Positions 11,709 to 23,547 of a stretch of DNA of 64,000 bases are shown one piece after another (the stretch's first letter is position 1; the number at the start of each line of letters is the position of its first letter). The stretch comes from Steinernema hermaphroditum. Its lineage: Eukaryota; Nematoda; Chromadorea; Rhabditida; Steinernematidae. A program made the position numbers and the translations under genes. Where the stretch lies: contig CM059623.1 of the NCBI GenBank assembly GCA_030435675.1, positions 1,886,012-1,950,011 of the forward strand. The letters are read 5' to 3'. The notes beneath the pieces were generated by a model. The model made no database searches. It saw only the letters and a list, made by a program, of their open reading frames with translations, and was not told where the DNA came from.

Positions 11709-12128
11709 TGCGGTAGAACACATCAGCTTTTTTTGCGAAATCCGCGCTTTATACGTTGTATGTGGTGCGAAACTAGCATTACTTTCGTCGCAACACGATG
11801 CTGGAGGAACTACGGCAAGACGCCGGAACTACGACTCTCAGGTGCTCTCTGGTCTCGCCAAGAAGATGACCCGAGTTTACCGCGTCGCCTACTCAAACCG
11901 AAGCTTGGTGAAATTCGATGCCGCCAGCCGCTCCGGTTCCACTTTGTCCATTGTGCTCCACTGAATTCAGCTTCCAACTGAATCGTAACCCCTCAACAGC
12001 ATCGCTTTTGTCACTACACAATGCTGGAGCAGATAGTTTGAATGTCGGATAGTCGCTAGTCAACATTTATCTAAGGGAGGCCATAAAAGGACACAACATA
12101 ATGATCCAAAAAGACATTTGTTCGGTAC
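11709..12128. repeat. Intergenic with a dispersed-repeat fragment
   Basis: About 11808-11870 (GGCAAGACGCCGGAACTACG and following) matches longer copies near 35390-35500 and 58430-58540. The rest shows nothing recognisable. Confidence 0.5.
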
Positions 12129-13688
12129 TCACAGAGTCTGAAGGAGTTTTTTAACGCACGGGGAATCATTCGGGCATCCCTCGCAGATGTACTTTTTGAT
12201 TTGCTTCAGATCTGATGGCGTGAGTCCATCTGTGCGAAGGCTGTGGATCATGCACCTCAACGCCAGATTCAGCTGCGCGTTTCTGAACCACATGCAAAAC
12301 CCGCCTCGATCTTGCTGTGATCCCTGAACGAAATTCCAGTTAAGATAACGGCAAAACCAAGGTACCATCCGGTTGTTGTCGGCGACACAGACGTAGCTCG
12401 GCGTGGGTGTTGTCTGCTGCCTACCATCGGGGTCAATAAAGTCTCTTCGGATTTCTACAGCCCATTTAGAATGATCAACGGTGCCATACTGAATGGGGTA
12501 CTTTTGATCATCATCTTCGTATTGGATGGCGTGGACATCGGCGATGAATCTTTCGTGCTCCTGTTCCTAATGTAACTCAAAATCAGAACTGAGCAAAAGC
12601 GCGTTACTCACTCGACACGTGCATGGAAGTTTACCTCCAGAGCCCGATTTCCAGGCGTGGACCAAAAGTGACGAGCCATAATCGCTGTCCCACGAGACGT
12701 AGTCGTAAATCTCTGAATCTCCAACTTTACACTGTGAATACAAGAGAAATTGATACCTGTCCCCAGAATAGAAGATTTTTCATGGAGCTTGAACCTCAAA
12801 TTCCCTCGACTGACTATCTCTAATTGGGCGTAATCGACTTCTCCCGTCTCGACCGGTTCGTTAGGGAATAAGTACGACAATCCCAAGCTGTGTATGTAGT
12901 TCTCTGAAAGATAGATTGTTATTAGTAATGTGTTAGAGGACCTGCCCAGTTTCTCGAGGTTGTCCTTATCAAGAGACACGCAGAAGAACATTTGACCTTT
13001 GGCGTTCGAGCCGTGAACATTCGACGCGAACCAGGTGCCGTCGTTCTGAGGATTGGTGGTATCAGTGGCTGGAAACTTTGGCAATGTGCTCTTCATATGG
13101 AATCCGCCTTGATTTAGGAACTTGAAGATCCATCTTTTTGAGTGTGCCACTTTCCAACTTGGCTTTTTTTTGCTATCTGGCTGGTCGTTGTAAAAAGTGG
13201 CTTTGAACTCAGGGACACCCTGAAATACATAACTATTGCTGTATATTCTACTAGAGCAGTTTAACAAACGCGGTACTGTTTGACTTGTTCCATTGTGGCA
13301 TGAAAAGCGCTGTTCGTGAAGAAGTCTTCCTCAATCCAAGTCCCTGGATCGTCGCTTGTGATTGTGATCAACGTGCTGCGAGTGGATAGTTTAAACGCTA
13401 TTAACCTAAACAAAATAAGTGTCTGAATTTGTCATAAGACCATACCAGTCAACGGGTTTCCCTTGTGTATCCAAACAGTTGACTTCTGAAAACCTTTTGT
13501 TATTATCGATGCTCACACTGCTCCCCGATTTCCACCCCGATCGCTTCCATCTTCGACTTTACGCGGTTCCCTTGTCAGTTATCTGTGGACCGTGTCAGTT
13601 ATCTGTGGCCAATGAAGACTAACCTTTTCCCTGACTGAGCGAGAAAAAACCAGCAAACACCGCCACTGCCGTTTGACAAACATTTTCC
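12129..13688 (-). CDS. Deoxyribonuclease II family protein
   Basis: Minus-strand exons resolved by phase: 13446-13485, 13270-13405, 12946-13219, 12757-12903, 12612-12712, 12366-12566 and 12129-12323, with a probable secretion-signal exon at 13624-13688 (AVAVFAGFFSLSQGK). Family landmarks appear in order: CLDTQGKPVDW, the TFYNDQP block, GGFHMKSTLPKFP, GQMFFCVSL, LVHAWKSGSGGKLPCTC, the catalytic VDHSKWAV (HxK), CVADNNRM and RGGFCMW. DNase II is a divalent-cation-independent acid nuclease of lysosomes or gut lumen that degrades DNA of dead or ingested cells. One intron (12904-12945) appears to start with GC. The first exon and its ATG are not settled. The C-terminus is extended by a cysteine-containing tail not usual in the family. 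A truncated copy lies about 1.3 kb upstream. Confidence 0.85.
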
Positions 13689-13770
13689 CTGAAATGATAC
13701 ACATCGGTTTCTCGAAAAATTAAACATGTAGAGTCTGTGCATGAGGGAGATCTTACACATTATTACACGC

Positions 13771-14139
13771 CGCAAAAAGGGAGCGCCGGAAGAGCGCCGG
13801 AAGAAGCGCCGGAAAAAGGAGCGCCGGAAAGGGAGCGCCGCAAGATGCGCCGCAAGAAGCGCCGTAGAAAGGAGCGCCGCAAAAGGGAGCGCCGCAAGAA
13901 GCGCCGGAAAAGGAGCGCCGGAAAAAGGAGCGCCGGAAAAAGGAGCGCCGGAAAAAGGAGCGCCGGAAAAAGGAGCGCCGGAAAAAGGAGCGCCGGAAGA
14001 TGCGCCGCAAGAAGCGCCGGGAAAAGGAGCGCCGCAAGAAGCGCCGTAGAAAGGAGCGCCGGAAAAAGGAACGCCGCAAGAAGCGCCGTAAAAAGGAACG
14101 CCGCAAGAAGCGCCGTAAAAAGAGCGCCAGAAGGGGAGC
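13771..14139. repeat. GC-rich minisatellite, about 15-bp units
   Basis: Roughly 25 units related to GGAAAAAGGAGCGCC, arranged in perfect runs (about 13915-13995) and in variant blocks with GCCGCAAGAAGCGCC. All reading frames stay open through it, giving arginine/lysine-rich, alanine/proline-rich or phenylalanine/serine-rich repeats. These are consequences of the unit, not evidence of a gene. Confidence 0.9.
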
Positions 14140-14142
14140 GCT

Positions 14143-14738
14143 GAAGCTTGGATTAGGAATATGCCTTGACTTTTAAGACTGAAGGCGAGCGCAGCGAGCC
14201 TCATTTTTTGTGTTTTTTGTTCGTTTTTTTTTGTTTTGTTTGGCGCCGGCGAAGCGCATGCCTATTAATTTTATGCGAGCCCTGTGGTCTTGACAGCTTA
14301 GCATACGGTGCAGAAATTAGGTGGCTATTTTCCGTACATGTATGGACGCTGTACGCCTTCTTGCTTAATTTTGGAGCTCATTTTTTTGAGGCGCAGTTTT
14401 CTTTGTCATTCGATGGTCACCGTTTCTAGAGCTCCGTTTCTATGACATCGTTCAGCTTCGTCACTCCTCTCAGCCAGACGTTCGTCTTCATATACAGCAG
14501 TCTAAACCAAGCATCCTTCGTTCCACTGCTGGATAGTTAGTAAACAAAACGGAAGCATAACATTGATAAAGAAGTTCTTTGGACACAACACAATGATCTA
14601 TAAAGGGATCTCTATGAAGCTCCCTCCTTTTGTGTTAGTTTGCCCTCCTCTACTCCGATTGGTTCACAAGAGTGTCACACGATGATGATCAGGATAATTC
14701 TATTTCTTTACAATTTTATTTTTTAATTACAAAGAATG
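14143..14738. other. Intergenic, nothing recognised
   Basis: T-rich low-complexity sequence near 14205-14240, otherwise unremarkable. The plus-strand frame at 14166-14429 has no supporting features. Confidence 0.4.
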
Positions 14739-15106
14739 CTAAATAACTTGTAGATTATGAATAGCTCCGACATTTTGCGGGTTTGTGGGATCGGTAGCTC
14801 GAAACATTGGCAACGTGCTCTTCATATGGAGTCCGTCGTGATTTAGGAACTTGAAGATCCATCCTTTTGAGTAAGCCACTTTGCGACTTGGCTGTTTTGG
14901 GCTATCTGACTGCTCGTTGTAGAACTTTGTTTTAAAGTCAAGGTCACTCTGAAATAACTATTGCTGCATGTTCGACTGGAAGGGTTTAACGTACGCGGAA
15001 TTGTTTGACTTGTTCCATCCTGGCATGAAATGCGCTATTGATGAAGAAGTTGTCCTCAACCCACGTCCTTGGGTAATCGCTTGTGATTGAACAACGAAAA
15101 CAATAC
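14739..15106 (-). pseudogene. Truncated DNase II copy
   Basis: Two exons can be read on the minus strand (14995-15106 and 14739-14948). They match the middle exons of the DNase II gene: NSAFHARMEQVKQFR, then FKTKFYNEQSDSPKQP and GLHMKSTLPMF. The intervening introns and the 40-nt intron upstream (GTATG...TTTGTTTAG) are also nearly the same. The copy ends at TAG after PTNPQNVGAIHNLQVI, so the C-terminal half including the catalytic HxK is absent. It cannot be an active nuclease. Confidence 0.75.
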
Positions 15107-15686
15107 CTAAACAAAATAAGTGTCTGAATTTGTCGTAAGAGCATACAAAATGCGCGGTGATGTCCTTGTTGCCGATTAGAAAGGTGAGTTCGTAATTTCT
15201 TATAATTTTCTCATCATCCCTCGTGGCGAGCCAAACATTCTCATAACACACGGACTTTGTTAAGCGATCTAAATACATCATGAAAATCAAAACCGCTTTT
15301 AACACTCTTGCAAAGCTTAACGGCAACTTCTCTTGGGATGGTCACGCCCATGTAAGCTCGATAGATGGTGATGGTAACAGCTAGATCTTCGAGGAGCCGC
15401 CATATGGAATGTTCGACATATTGCGTGAGTTCGAATTTTGGGCTTGTTGTATACATAATTTGATAAGATTGATGTTTCACCATCGTTAAAGCATACAGTG
15501 ATCTTTGCTTGGTAGTGCACGCTTGATTTGTCTGAGTCGTTTGTACGATTCCCGTGACGCACTCTGCCGCATGACACTGATGGCTATTTCTGTTCGGATG
15601 TCAACCTCATCGAAGCTTGCTTCTGTATCGTCCCATCTGTCCGACATTGCTGTAATGACTGAACGTGCATGAAAACTGTCGCACAT
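15107..15686 (-). pseudogene. Unassigned coding relic fused upstream of the DNase II fragment
   Basis: Overlapping minus-strand frames (15486-15686, 15241-15483, 14958-15326) read like pieces of one protein broken by frameshifts, with segments such as SIWRLLEDLAVTITIYRAYM and KLCKSVKSGFDFHDVFRSL. The style resembles the F-box-like family of this window but I cannot prove it. A piece of it (about 15440-15550) is repeated at 15879-15980. Confidence 0.35.
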
Positions 15687-17460
15687 TAATTACGTGTTAT
15701 GAGGTGTTCCTTCTCGAGCATAACACGAAAGTTCCCTTTTGCGACCTTTCTTCCCTGAAATACAGTCGATGAGCCGAACATATTACCTATCATCTATCAT
15801 CTAGGATCTATCATCATTCTGCACGTCGTATTGAAATTTTGAACTTTGTTAAGTATCTGTTCCAAAAATGCTCATTTTGGGGCTTGTTGTATACAAAACG
15901 ATTGCTGTTTCACCATTGTTAAAGCAGACAGTGGTCTTTGCGTGGTAATCGCTTGATTTGTCTGCGTCTTTGTACGAGACACAAAACGATTACCTGAACC
16001 AAAAGTTTATACCGCGCAATGAATAGGGAATCCCCAATTATCACGTCCTCAATCCTTGACTATGTCATCATTGATAGTCCCTTTGGAGCATTTTTGGAAT
16101 AGACGGATGGTAAACTTAAAAATTTTGATGTAGCGAAACTTCACTCGCGGCAGGCACGAAAGTGTCCAATACGACATGTTTGCCGTAGTTACCGTACTAA
16201 CTGGAATCTAACCGATGTGGAACCGAGGGACTGCTCCAAAAAACACCGGCCAAGATGCAGACAAACAGAGGGCGTAAAATAGAGTGGACCCATCAATATT
16301 GTGCACATTTTCAACCTTGCTCCAAAAATCTGTTCTTCAGGGTGGAGCATGTATACTGTAAGTCCGAAAACTGTCTACAACTTTTTACAAACGACGAGAA
16401 GTGAAATGAATTTATAACCAAATGAAAGAGCAGGAAATTCTACACAAACCGTTTCAATTATAATCATGCTCGCGCCACCCTTATCTGTTCAAAAATTCAT
16501 AAAGAAAACGGTCATAAGATCGCATAAGTGTTTAACGAACTAATGCACTTGATTCGGTAAATGTTGAAACGTTCCATTTAGATATTTCGATCAATAACGA
16601 CTCACATTTTTAAACTATTGAAGCTCAGAAACGTTGTCGACATCGATTGATCGGTTTAGTTACCTGAAAATAGAGAGTATATACACAAACATCTCCGATC
16701 GATTTTTCATCGGCGACGGCCGCGAAATGTTGCGACAGCCGACGTTCTCATCGATTGGCGCGCCGTTTTTATGAATTGGCGCGTTCCGTTGAGCTGTGTT
16801 TCGAAAGGGACTACAAACCGACTTTATGAGTTTTGCCATCTTTTCACTCTTCAATCAACGACAGCAGCGTTCAATACATCCTGTGACGTCCACCGACGCT
16901 CTAATCGATTGACGCGCTACTGTTTAAAAAAAATTTTTTATGTCCGGCGTTCTTAGAGAAGAAGTAAAGATGAGCATCGATAAAGATTGCTTTATTTTGA
17001 TGTTTACTTTGAGTTCCCGAACGAGGGATCCTGTACGCGAATATATATCGTTCGAATCGCTTTATCAGCTGATAACCAATTGTTGTTTTTGAATCCGAAA
17101 TTAATGAACCCGCAATGAAAAGAAATGAATACCGGAGCGAGCATGTAATTGACTAGTCGAAGATGATTTTTGACTAGGCAACCTACAATCTTGCCATCCC
17201 GTCCCCTTTCTCTTATTGGTGGAAAATCCAAGGTCGCATTCCGAGAGAGAGAGAGGAGATTCGTTCGGGTGAGAGGAATGCGAAAACTGAAATCCATTTC
17301 TGAAAGAGGAAAACTGTTGACAGATCAACGATTGAACCGAGGAAGAACCTTCACCTACACACTTTTTTATCTATTTTAAATTTTAAATTTTTATCTATTT
17401 TAAAAACCTATACACTTTTTAATTTATTTTAAACAAGCACATGCATTAATACAGAATATA
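15687..17460. other. Intergenic with one local duplication
   Basis: About 15879-15980 duplicates part of the upstream relic (GGGCTTGTTGTATACA and the stretch around TTTCACCATTGTTAAAGC). The rest shows no gene or element. 17360-17440 is an AT-rich low-complexity tract. Confidence 0.5.
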
Positions 17461-18900
17461 CAGTGGCGGAAATATAAATAGGGACACCTGTGGAGAAAAC
17501 AATCTTACGAGTTTTAGGTGAATTTTACGGTAGCTGATTCCAAACAACTTTCGCTGTCCGACGTACAATTTCCTACTGATTCCCATCATATATAGACGTT
17601 GGGTAATTTCCCCTGATCAGACAACACTTTCGTTGCGAGACCATACTGCGCTCATTTTGTCGCGGAAATATAAATAGGGACACCTCCTAAATACAGCTAT
17701 AATTCCAGTTTTATGAAACGGAAAAAGGTACGCACAGTTTTATTGACGCCTACTGTTGGTATTTAGCGGGTTTATGTGTGGTTTCGACAATCCTCAGGTG
17801 GTTAGGGTATTCAAAACTATTAAACTTGTAACAGCACAGTGTGAAGACGAATATCGAGTGTTTCCATGTGAAATTCACCCGCAAAATCGCCAGAGTCACG
17901 GCAGTGATCTTTTTCCCCATCAAAAATAGTACGGGGAATCAAAAACGTCGATTTAATTTCTGTCTGAAGACCTCTTGCCCTTCAAAACTTAGATCCCTAT
18001 GTTGGCCAGACTTCTTGTTAGGGTTCCTAAATGTCCGGAAACGCAGGGCTTTTAGCTTTTTATTGATATTACCATGTTAACCAGCGTATTCGAAAACCTA
18101 TTTTAGTGTTTTGTGGCATCAGAGCAGCGATACATGCGGATACGGGACGTGGACAGGTCACAGCATAGAATTTTCAATGGAAAATACACGTTTTCAGAAG
18201 AAATTTAGAAGAACCGTCTTGTTTTTTCAAGTTAACTCAGGAAATTACGAGAAGATAGTAATTAGGGGTTATTTTATTCGCTCTACAACGTAGTGTAATT
18301 TAAAAAGGCTGCAAAACCGGTCTTCTACATCGTTTCGGGACCCACATAAGAATGCTCAGTAATGTGGCGTTCTAAGTTTTGAAGGAGAAAAGATCTCCAG
18401 ACGCCAATTAAACCGGCGTTTTTGCCTTCTCGTGCTATGCTTGACGGAGAAAAAGATGTTAACCGTAGTTCTGAAGATTTTGCGGGTGAATTTCACATGG
18501 AAACACTCGATATTCGTCTTCACACTATGCTATTACAAGTTTAAGAGTTTTGAATACCCTAACCACCTGAGGATTGTCCAAACCACATTTAAAGCTAAAT
18601 ATCAACAGCAGGCATCAATATAGTGGTTACTAACATTTTACGTTTCATAAAACTGGAATTATAGCTGTATTTAGTAGGTGTCCCTATTTATATTTCCACC
18701 ACAAAATGAGCTCCGTTTGGTCCCGCAGCGAAATTGTTGCCTGATCAGGGGAAATTACCTAACTTCCATATATAACAAGAATAAGTAGGAAATTCTACAT
18801 CGGATAGTGAAAGTTGTTTGGAATCAGCTACCGTAAAATACATCTGAAACGCAAAAGATTTTTTTCTCCACAGGTGTCCCTATTTATATTTCCGCCACTG
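17461..18900. mobile_element. 1.44 kb non-autonomous Tc1/mariner-type foldback element
   Basis: The ends are perfect inverted repeats beginning CAGTGGCGGAAATATAAATA, flanked by TA on both sides (17459-17460 and 18901-18902), as in Tc1/mariner insertions. Subterminal blocks are also inverted: the end motif recurs at about 17659 and 18690 followed by ACAGCTATAATTCCAGTTTT, and about 75 bp at 17823-17905 match 18470-18543 in reverse. Most of the element could fold into a long hairpin. Frames inside it (17841-18080, 18432-18623) do not resemble a transposase. Confidence 0.85.
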
Positions 18901-19413
18901 TATGTCTACAACTGACGACTTGTTGGGTCGGTAACATGTTTGCGTCAAGGAGAGGGGGGGGGGGGGGGGGCGGAGGGTGGAGGTGTAGGCGTGAAGAGAT
19001 TGTCTTGAAGCTCCGGAAACGGAGACTCTCTGGAAACTTCATCAACCACATCCAATAGGTCTTAAATCTTCGGACTCTCAAAGTCCAGATCCATAAGAGT
19101 CAAGGCGCGTTACACTGTTCCACAGTCTTCAGTACAAAAACGGAACGACCAAGGAAGTTGGTCAATTTTGCTCCGTCGCATCGCGTTTTTAAGTGCATGG
19201 AACGGAATAAGCCTCGAATTCAAACGCTGACGAAGATCGTTAAAATGTATATTGTGTCTGGTTCCCTCTTTTGGATGTCGTCCGTAACGCAGACGTAGTT
19301 CGACCCTGCCTGCCGTCTGACTAATGAAGCACTGGAAAGCTTCGCAAAATGCATCGCTTTTTCCTATCGGAAATCCATAAATTCCCCTGTCAGCAGACTA
19401 TTTTTCCCCTGCA
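18901..19413. other. Intergenic with a G17 tract
   Basis: A run of about 17 G residues lies at 18954-18970. The rest is the upstream region of the next gene, with nothing else recognised. Confidence 0.6.
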
Positions 19414-20280
19414 ATGGATTCAGTTCCCCATGATTTTATCGATCGAGTCATATCCTTCGACATAAGGAAAATTGAAGGATTTCAGAAGCTGACTTCACTA
19501 ATATGGTCAAAGGCTGCACAGGAGTTTCTCACTTGCGACTATGTGAGGCGGCTGAAAGTAGTCAAGAGTGGCGCAGATGGAAAATGGTATTATAGCGCTT
19601 ACTCGACTAATCGAGAAAGGCTAACTTTAAGAGACATTCATAGGATGAAGCTGAAGAGGGCAAGAGGGCTTGTGATAATGGATAGTCGAGAAGTAGAGAG
19701 GGGAACACCACTTCCAACTGGGATACAGAGTTTCCTCCTTCGTGTTGCCTTTCCTCTCGGGGTGACCTACCTGGAACTAAAAGCACAGAGTGATCACTCA
19801 CTAGTTGAATCAATTCTCATGCAAGTTTTCTCCAGTGGGTATGTTTTTCGAAGAATCAACCTCCGCTGCCTATCACACGCATTCTGCATGGACTCACAGG
19901 ACCTCCTTCACAGGATTATAAAAAATCATGTCAAGTCAAATGTTTTAGAAGGATTGGCTTTGCCATCAGACTTGGATCCGAACTTCTATACTGCTGAGCT
20001 CGAGGAATCAGTTGGAGAATGGATAACCCAGAGGCAGTTCAGCGACGCCATCATCCCACCGGTCAATATTCCAAGAGCTACCATAGAAACGGTGCTTCGA
20101 AATTGGAGCGAGAATCCAAAGTACCTATACTTTCGGTCACTAAATCACTTCAGCAAAGAAGACCTTTTGGATTATGGATTTGTCAAAGTTGATCCTCTTT
20201 TTATAAAACAAGATACAAAGACTGGATTGCGACTTTACGCACATATGGATGGGTCGAAATTTTATTTGTGGTGCGATTAA
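19414..20280 (+). CDS. F-box-like single-exon protein, 288 residues
   Basis: Begins MDSVPHDFIDRVISFDIRKI, the same start as the genes at 10.7 and 42.9 kb, and has the Leu-x-x-x-Ile-Trp spacing expected after a degenerate F-box. Residues around 100-200 align by eye with the 42.9 kb gene: GIQSFLLRVAFPLGVTYLEL versus GIQHFIRNVAFPLGVSRFQL, and the LRNWSENP motif versus LRSWEKNP. An AATAAA signal follows a few bases after the stop. Function is not established; a ubiquitin-ligase adaptor role is plausible for the class. Confidence 0.75.
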   Translation: MDSVPHDFIDRVISFDIRKIEGFQKLTSLIWSKAAQEFLTCDYVRRLKVVKSGADGKWYYSAYSTNRERLTLRDIHRMKLKRARGLVIMDSREVERGTPLPTGIQSFLLRVAFPLGVTYLELKAQSDHSLVESILMQVFSSGYVFRRINLRCLSHAFCMDSQDLLHRIIKNHVKSNVLEGLALPSDLDPNFYTAELEESVGEWITQRQFSDAIIPPVNIPRATIETVLRNWSENPKYLYFRSLNHFSKEDLLDYGFVKVDPLFIKQDTKTGLRLYAHMDGSKFYLWCD

Positions 20281-21684
20281 TGTAAAATAAATACAACGTG
20301 AATTTTAGATCACTTCGCAACGCACTTAGTACTTTGTATTATAATATTGCTATTTTTGAACGGGTTCCTTATTTGGCTGGGTCTCTGTAAACGTAAGAGG
20401 ATCTTCCTCCTTCTTCGTTAGCCTGCGGTTCTTCCTTCTTCTCTTCCTTCACGGGTTCAATATTTTCGGATCCTTCTTTTCCTTAACATCGAAAACGACA
20501 TGTTCCTCCTTGTTCTCGTCGATGTTCTCTCCAGAGATGTATCCGTTGTCTTTAGCCTATCCTTTCTGGACCTTCTTCTTCTGCTCCTGCTTATTAATTT
20601 CGGTTAAAGTGTGGTGCGAGCACTTGGGTCGGCGTTGTGTTGATATGGAAACCGGGGGGAGAAACGACGAGATGGTTGTTCAACGAGACTTCGAGACTTC
20701 CTGTGTGTGGGACGCGGGGCATTACTTTGGAAAATACGTTATATCCGTCCGTGGTGGAGCCGTGCCCGGTTAGTACAAAATCAACCACAACCACTGATCA
20801 ACAATCAATAACGAAATTAGGTACACTGCGCGGACGGCACTCGCTTGCTCGGAGCTTCACGGTGCGAGTCCGGGGCGTCTTCTCTACAAATGTAAAAGTT
20901 ACATGTTTAACTCGTAATCGATTGGTCGGAGTAGATTCAACGCCAGACTCAGCCCTCACTTGGTCTGCGGTCTCAAATGGTCCTTCATTTGTGCACTCAG
21001 CGATTGCTAAATGAGTTGAGTGAGCAGTCGTTCTTGGCCGTCCCTCAGTCTTTCATTCCATAGTAGACCTCCTTTTATTTATTGGGAATACCTCAATCCT
21101 CAATCATCAAAAAGTCCTGATCCCTTCAGCGATATGGAATGAACTTGTACATGTGGCACCGAAAATTCTTTTAAAGTGAAAGTCGGCATTTCCCAGTGAA
21201 CACAATTCAGAGAGCTATGACCCACTTAAGAAGAGATTAGTCTTCCACTTCTTCAAGAACGTTCTATTCGAAGATTTGTGACGATCTCCGATAAGTCACG
21301 AAAAACGTTGATTTGACAAATGGTTAGACATCACCCGCTGCCAGAATGCGCAAGGATGATTTATGCCATCACATGAACGGGGTCAACTCAGTTGTTTGTA
21401 TATCAATCTCATCTCTGAAAATTGTGTTTTGCCGTATGGATACCGACAGCCGAAAGTGGACAAAGAAGAACACGGAATGCGAAAACAAAAAGTGACAAGA
21501 AATCACATTCAAACAAACAATATACACAAGTAAAACACGGTCGACTTTTTCAGTACAAAAAGTGGCTTGATTGATGTGCGGATTGCAAGTGGGTTACATG
21601 AAATGTCGCAAAATAAAAATACTGCACCGAACGCACATACATTTAAGAAGCACCTCGTATGTCAGACTGTACCGCAGATCCCAA
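20281..21684. other. Intergenic with possible decayed coding fragment
   Basis: On the minus strand at about 20385-20540 a lysine/glutamate-rich stretch (NGYISGENIDENKEEHVVFD and following) can be read but it contains stops and shifts, so it is at most a relic. About 21010-21050 is a fragment of the dispersed repeat seen at 35.4 and 58.5 kb. Nothing else was recognised. Confidence 0.4.
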
Positions 21685-23547
21685 ATGTTCTTCCCAATCC
21701 TCCTGTTATTCCTTGTGGCCTCAGCTGATGCCTGTGCCCCGATGAAACCAACGGAAAGGGACATGTCTAAGGGAGTGTGTGAAGATCCAGATGATATGGG
21801 CGTCTGTATGTTCTCTATTCCAATTTATGCCTCAGATATCAGTCCATTTTTAGGCCCGGACCCCACAAAAAAATCGAAAATGACGACAACATCAGCACTC
21901 ATGACGACCACGACCACAATCACTCCGACTTCGACTGTTACTGCTTCTACAAGTACCACTACTAGTACGACGACGACAACAACGACCAAATTACCGCCAA
22001 ACGTGTGTCCAGCTCCCAAATTCACCGGTCAACCCGATTATACCGTTGATTTCAATGGGAAGAACTTTGTTCTGATCGCAGATCTGGTGAACATGCCGCA
22101 ACACTATATTCATGACCAGGATAAGCATATCGCCAAAAAAAGTAAGTGCTATGCTAACAGATTTCATAATCTACTCATTTAGCCGAATACAGAAACCACA
22201 TAGTTTTCGATCTGAACGAAAAGGCAGCTGGCACAAACGTTATGGAAGTGTACTGCTATGAGAGGGAGGAAATGTGCATTTGCGAGGGGAATGGGAACTG
22301 CTATAGAGAACACGTAGCCCACACAAAAGAGGACTACATAAAAGTTCAACTTGACTGCGTAACGAAAGGTACGACTATACTGCTTTTACTATGACAAATG
22401 CTGCTCTTAGGGAACTGTGCTGTCGATGGACATATGGTAGGAGGCAGTAAGAAGGTGTACAAGGATATACAGTACTTGTCATGCAACGTCTGTGCCGACA
22501 ATGTCAAGCTGTCAAGGACAATTCTGCACCTTTACGGCGTAGGTTTCAACTGGAATTCCTTGAAAAACCTTCTATACAGCTTGCTATCGAACTGCCGCTG
22601 AGTTGCAGAAGATGGACACCGAGACGTGTGCTCTCGGGTCCGAAATGTCTTCGCAAGTGTGCAAACCTGACATGACGGAAATTGTGAATACAGTCGCGAT
22701 TGAAGCTTCCATTAGTTGGCATTTCTTCGATGTGGGAGAACGTGAGTGTCGCCTTGTTTCTAGTCATGTTTAGCTGCGGTTTCAGGTTGTCGATACAGAA
22801 ATGGACTTGATCTACTTTATTTCAAGAAAGGTGCAAAAGAGGACGAAAGACTGGGCCTCTTCGGAAACGCAGAGCATTGCATCGTAACCGAAAATCACAA
22901 ACATTATTCGACTTTCGGAATGTGGGCGTTATGGCAATATTGCACGAAAGGTAGGTATGACCCAAGGGGAATAGTCATAGTCGGGCATAAATCTGTAACC
23001 TGTTTCGTATTTTGCGTCCAATCTCTACTTACTTACAAGGAGAGGTTCCAAACTGTCCCACGCCGATTCAGGTGCATGCCAGAATGTAGCAAAACCTGAT
23101 AGGTTTCATCGGTGAATGGCCTCACAAAAGCTCTAAGAAATGGTCAAAAAACTGATGAGACCACCGTATCTTTTGTAGTATTAGGGACATCGTGTTAGGA
23201 CCTTACAATTACAGGGGACAAAATCCACTATTAAATATAGCTTAATCTCGCTATTCACCGATGAATTCAGCCTTGCCCCGTCGGCAAGATTGGTTTTACA
23301 AAATGCTTAATGTGGTCATAATCGTGTGTCTCGAGAGGTACATTGTCCTTTTATAGGTGAATGCAGCGTGTACGGGTGGCTATGGGAGACCGGAAAATTT
23401 ATCTCTGTGGATGACCCAACGAAAATAGAAACTTATCCGTCCCAAAAAGCGAAACAAGCAGCTGGTAAACGATACCACGATCAAGATGCGTACGTGTCAA
23501 AGATCGTCTGGATCGGCAAAGGACCCTGTACTTGCAACGTCAAGTAG
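21685..23547 (+). CDS. Secreted threonine-rich multidomain protein (copy 1)
   Basis: Six exons (21685-22141, 22183-22368, 22411-22542, 22580-22741, 22786-22950, 23357-23547) give 430 residues in frame. Residues 1-16 are a signal peptide (MFFPILLLFLVASADA). A mucin-like linker of almost pure Thr/Ser follows at about residues 72-110, then cysteine-containing modules with pairs such as YCY...CICEGNGNCY, SCNVC and GPCTCNVK at the very end. I know no named domain for these modules. The linker is likely O-glycosylated and the protein probably acts outside the cell. The last intron is about 400 bp, against 46 bp in the tandem copy. A polyadenylation signal (AATAAA) follows the stop. Confidence 0.75.

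Noticed and set aside
13599..14204. Long frames on both strands over the minisatellite
   Set aside because: They arise from the 15-bp unit having no stops; no start context, splice or family evidence.
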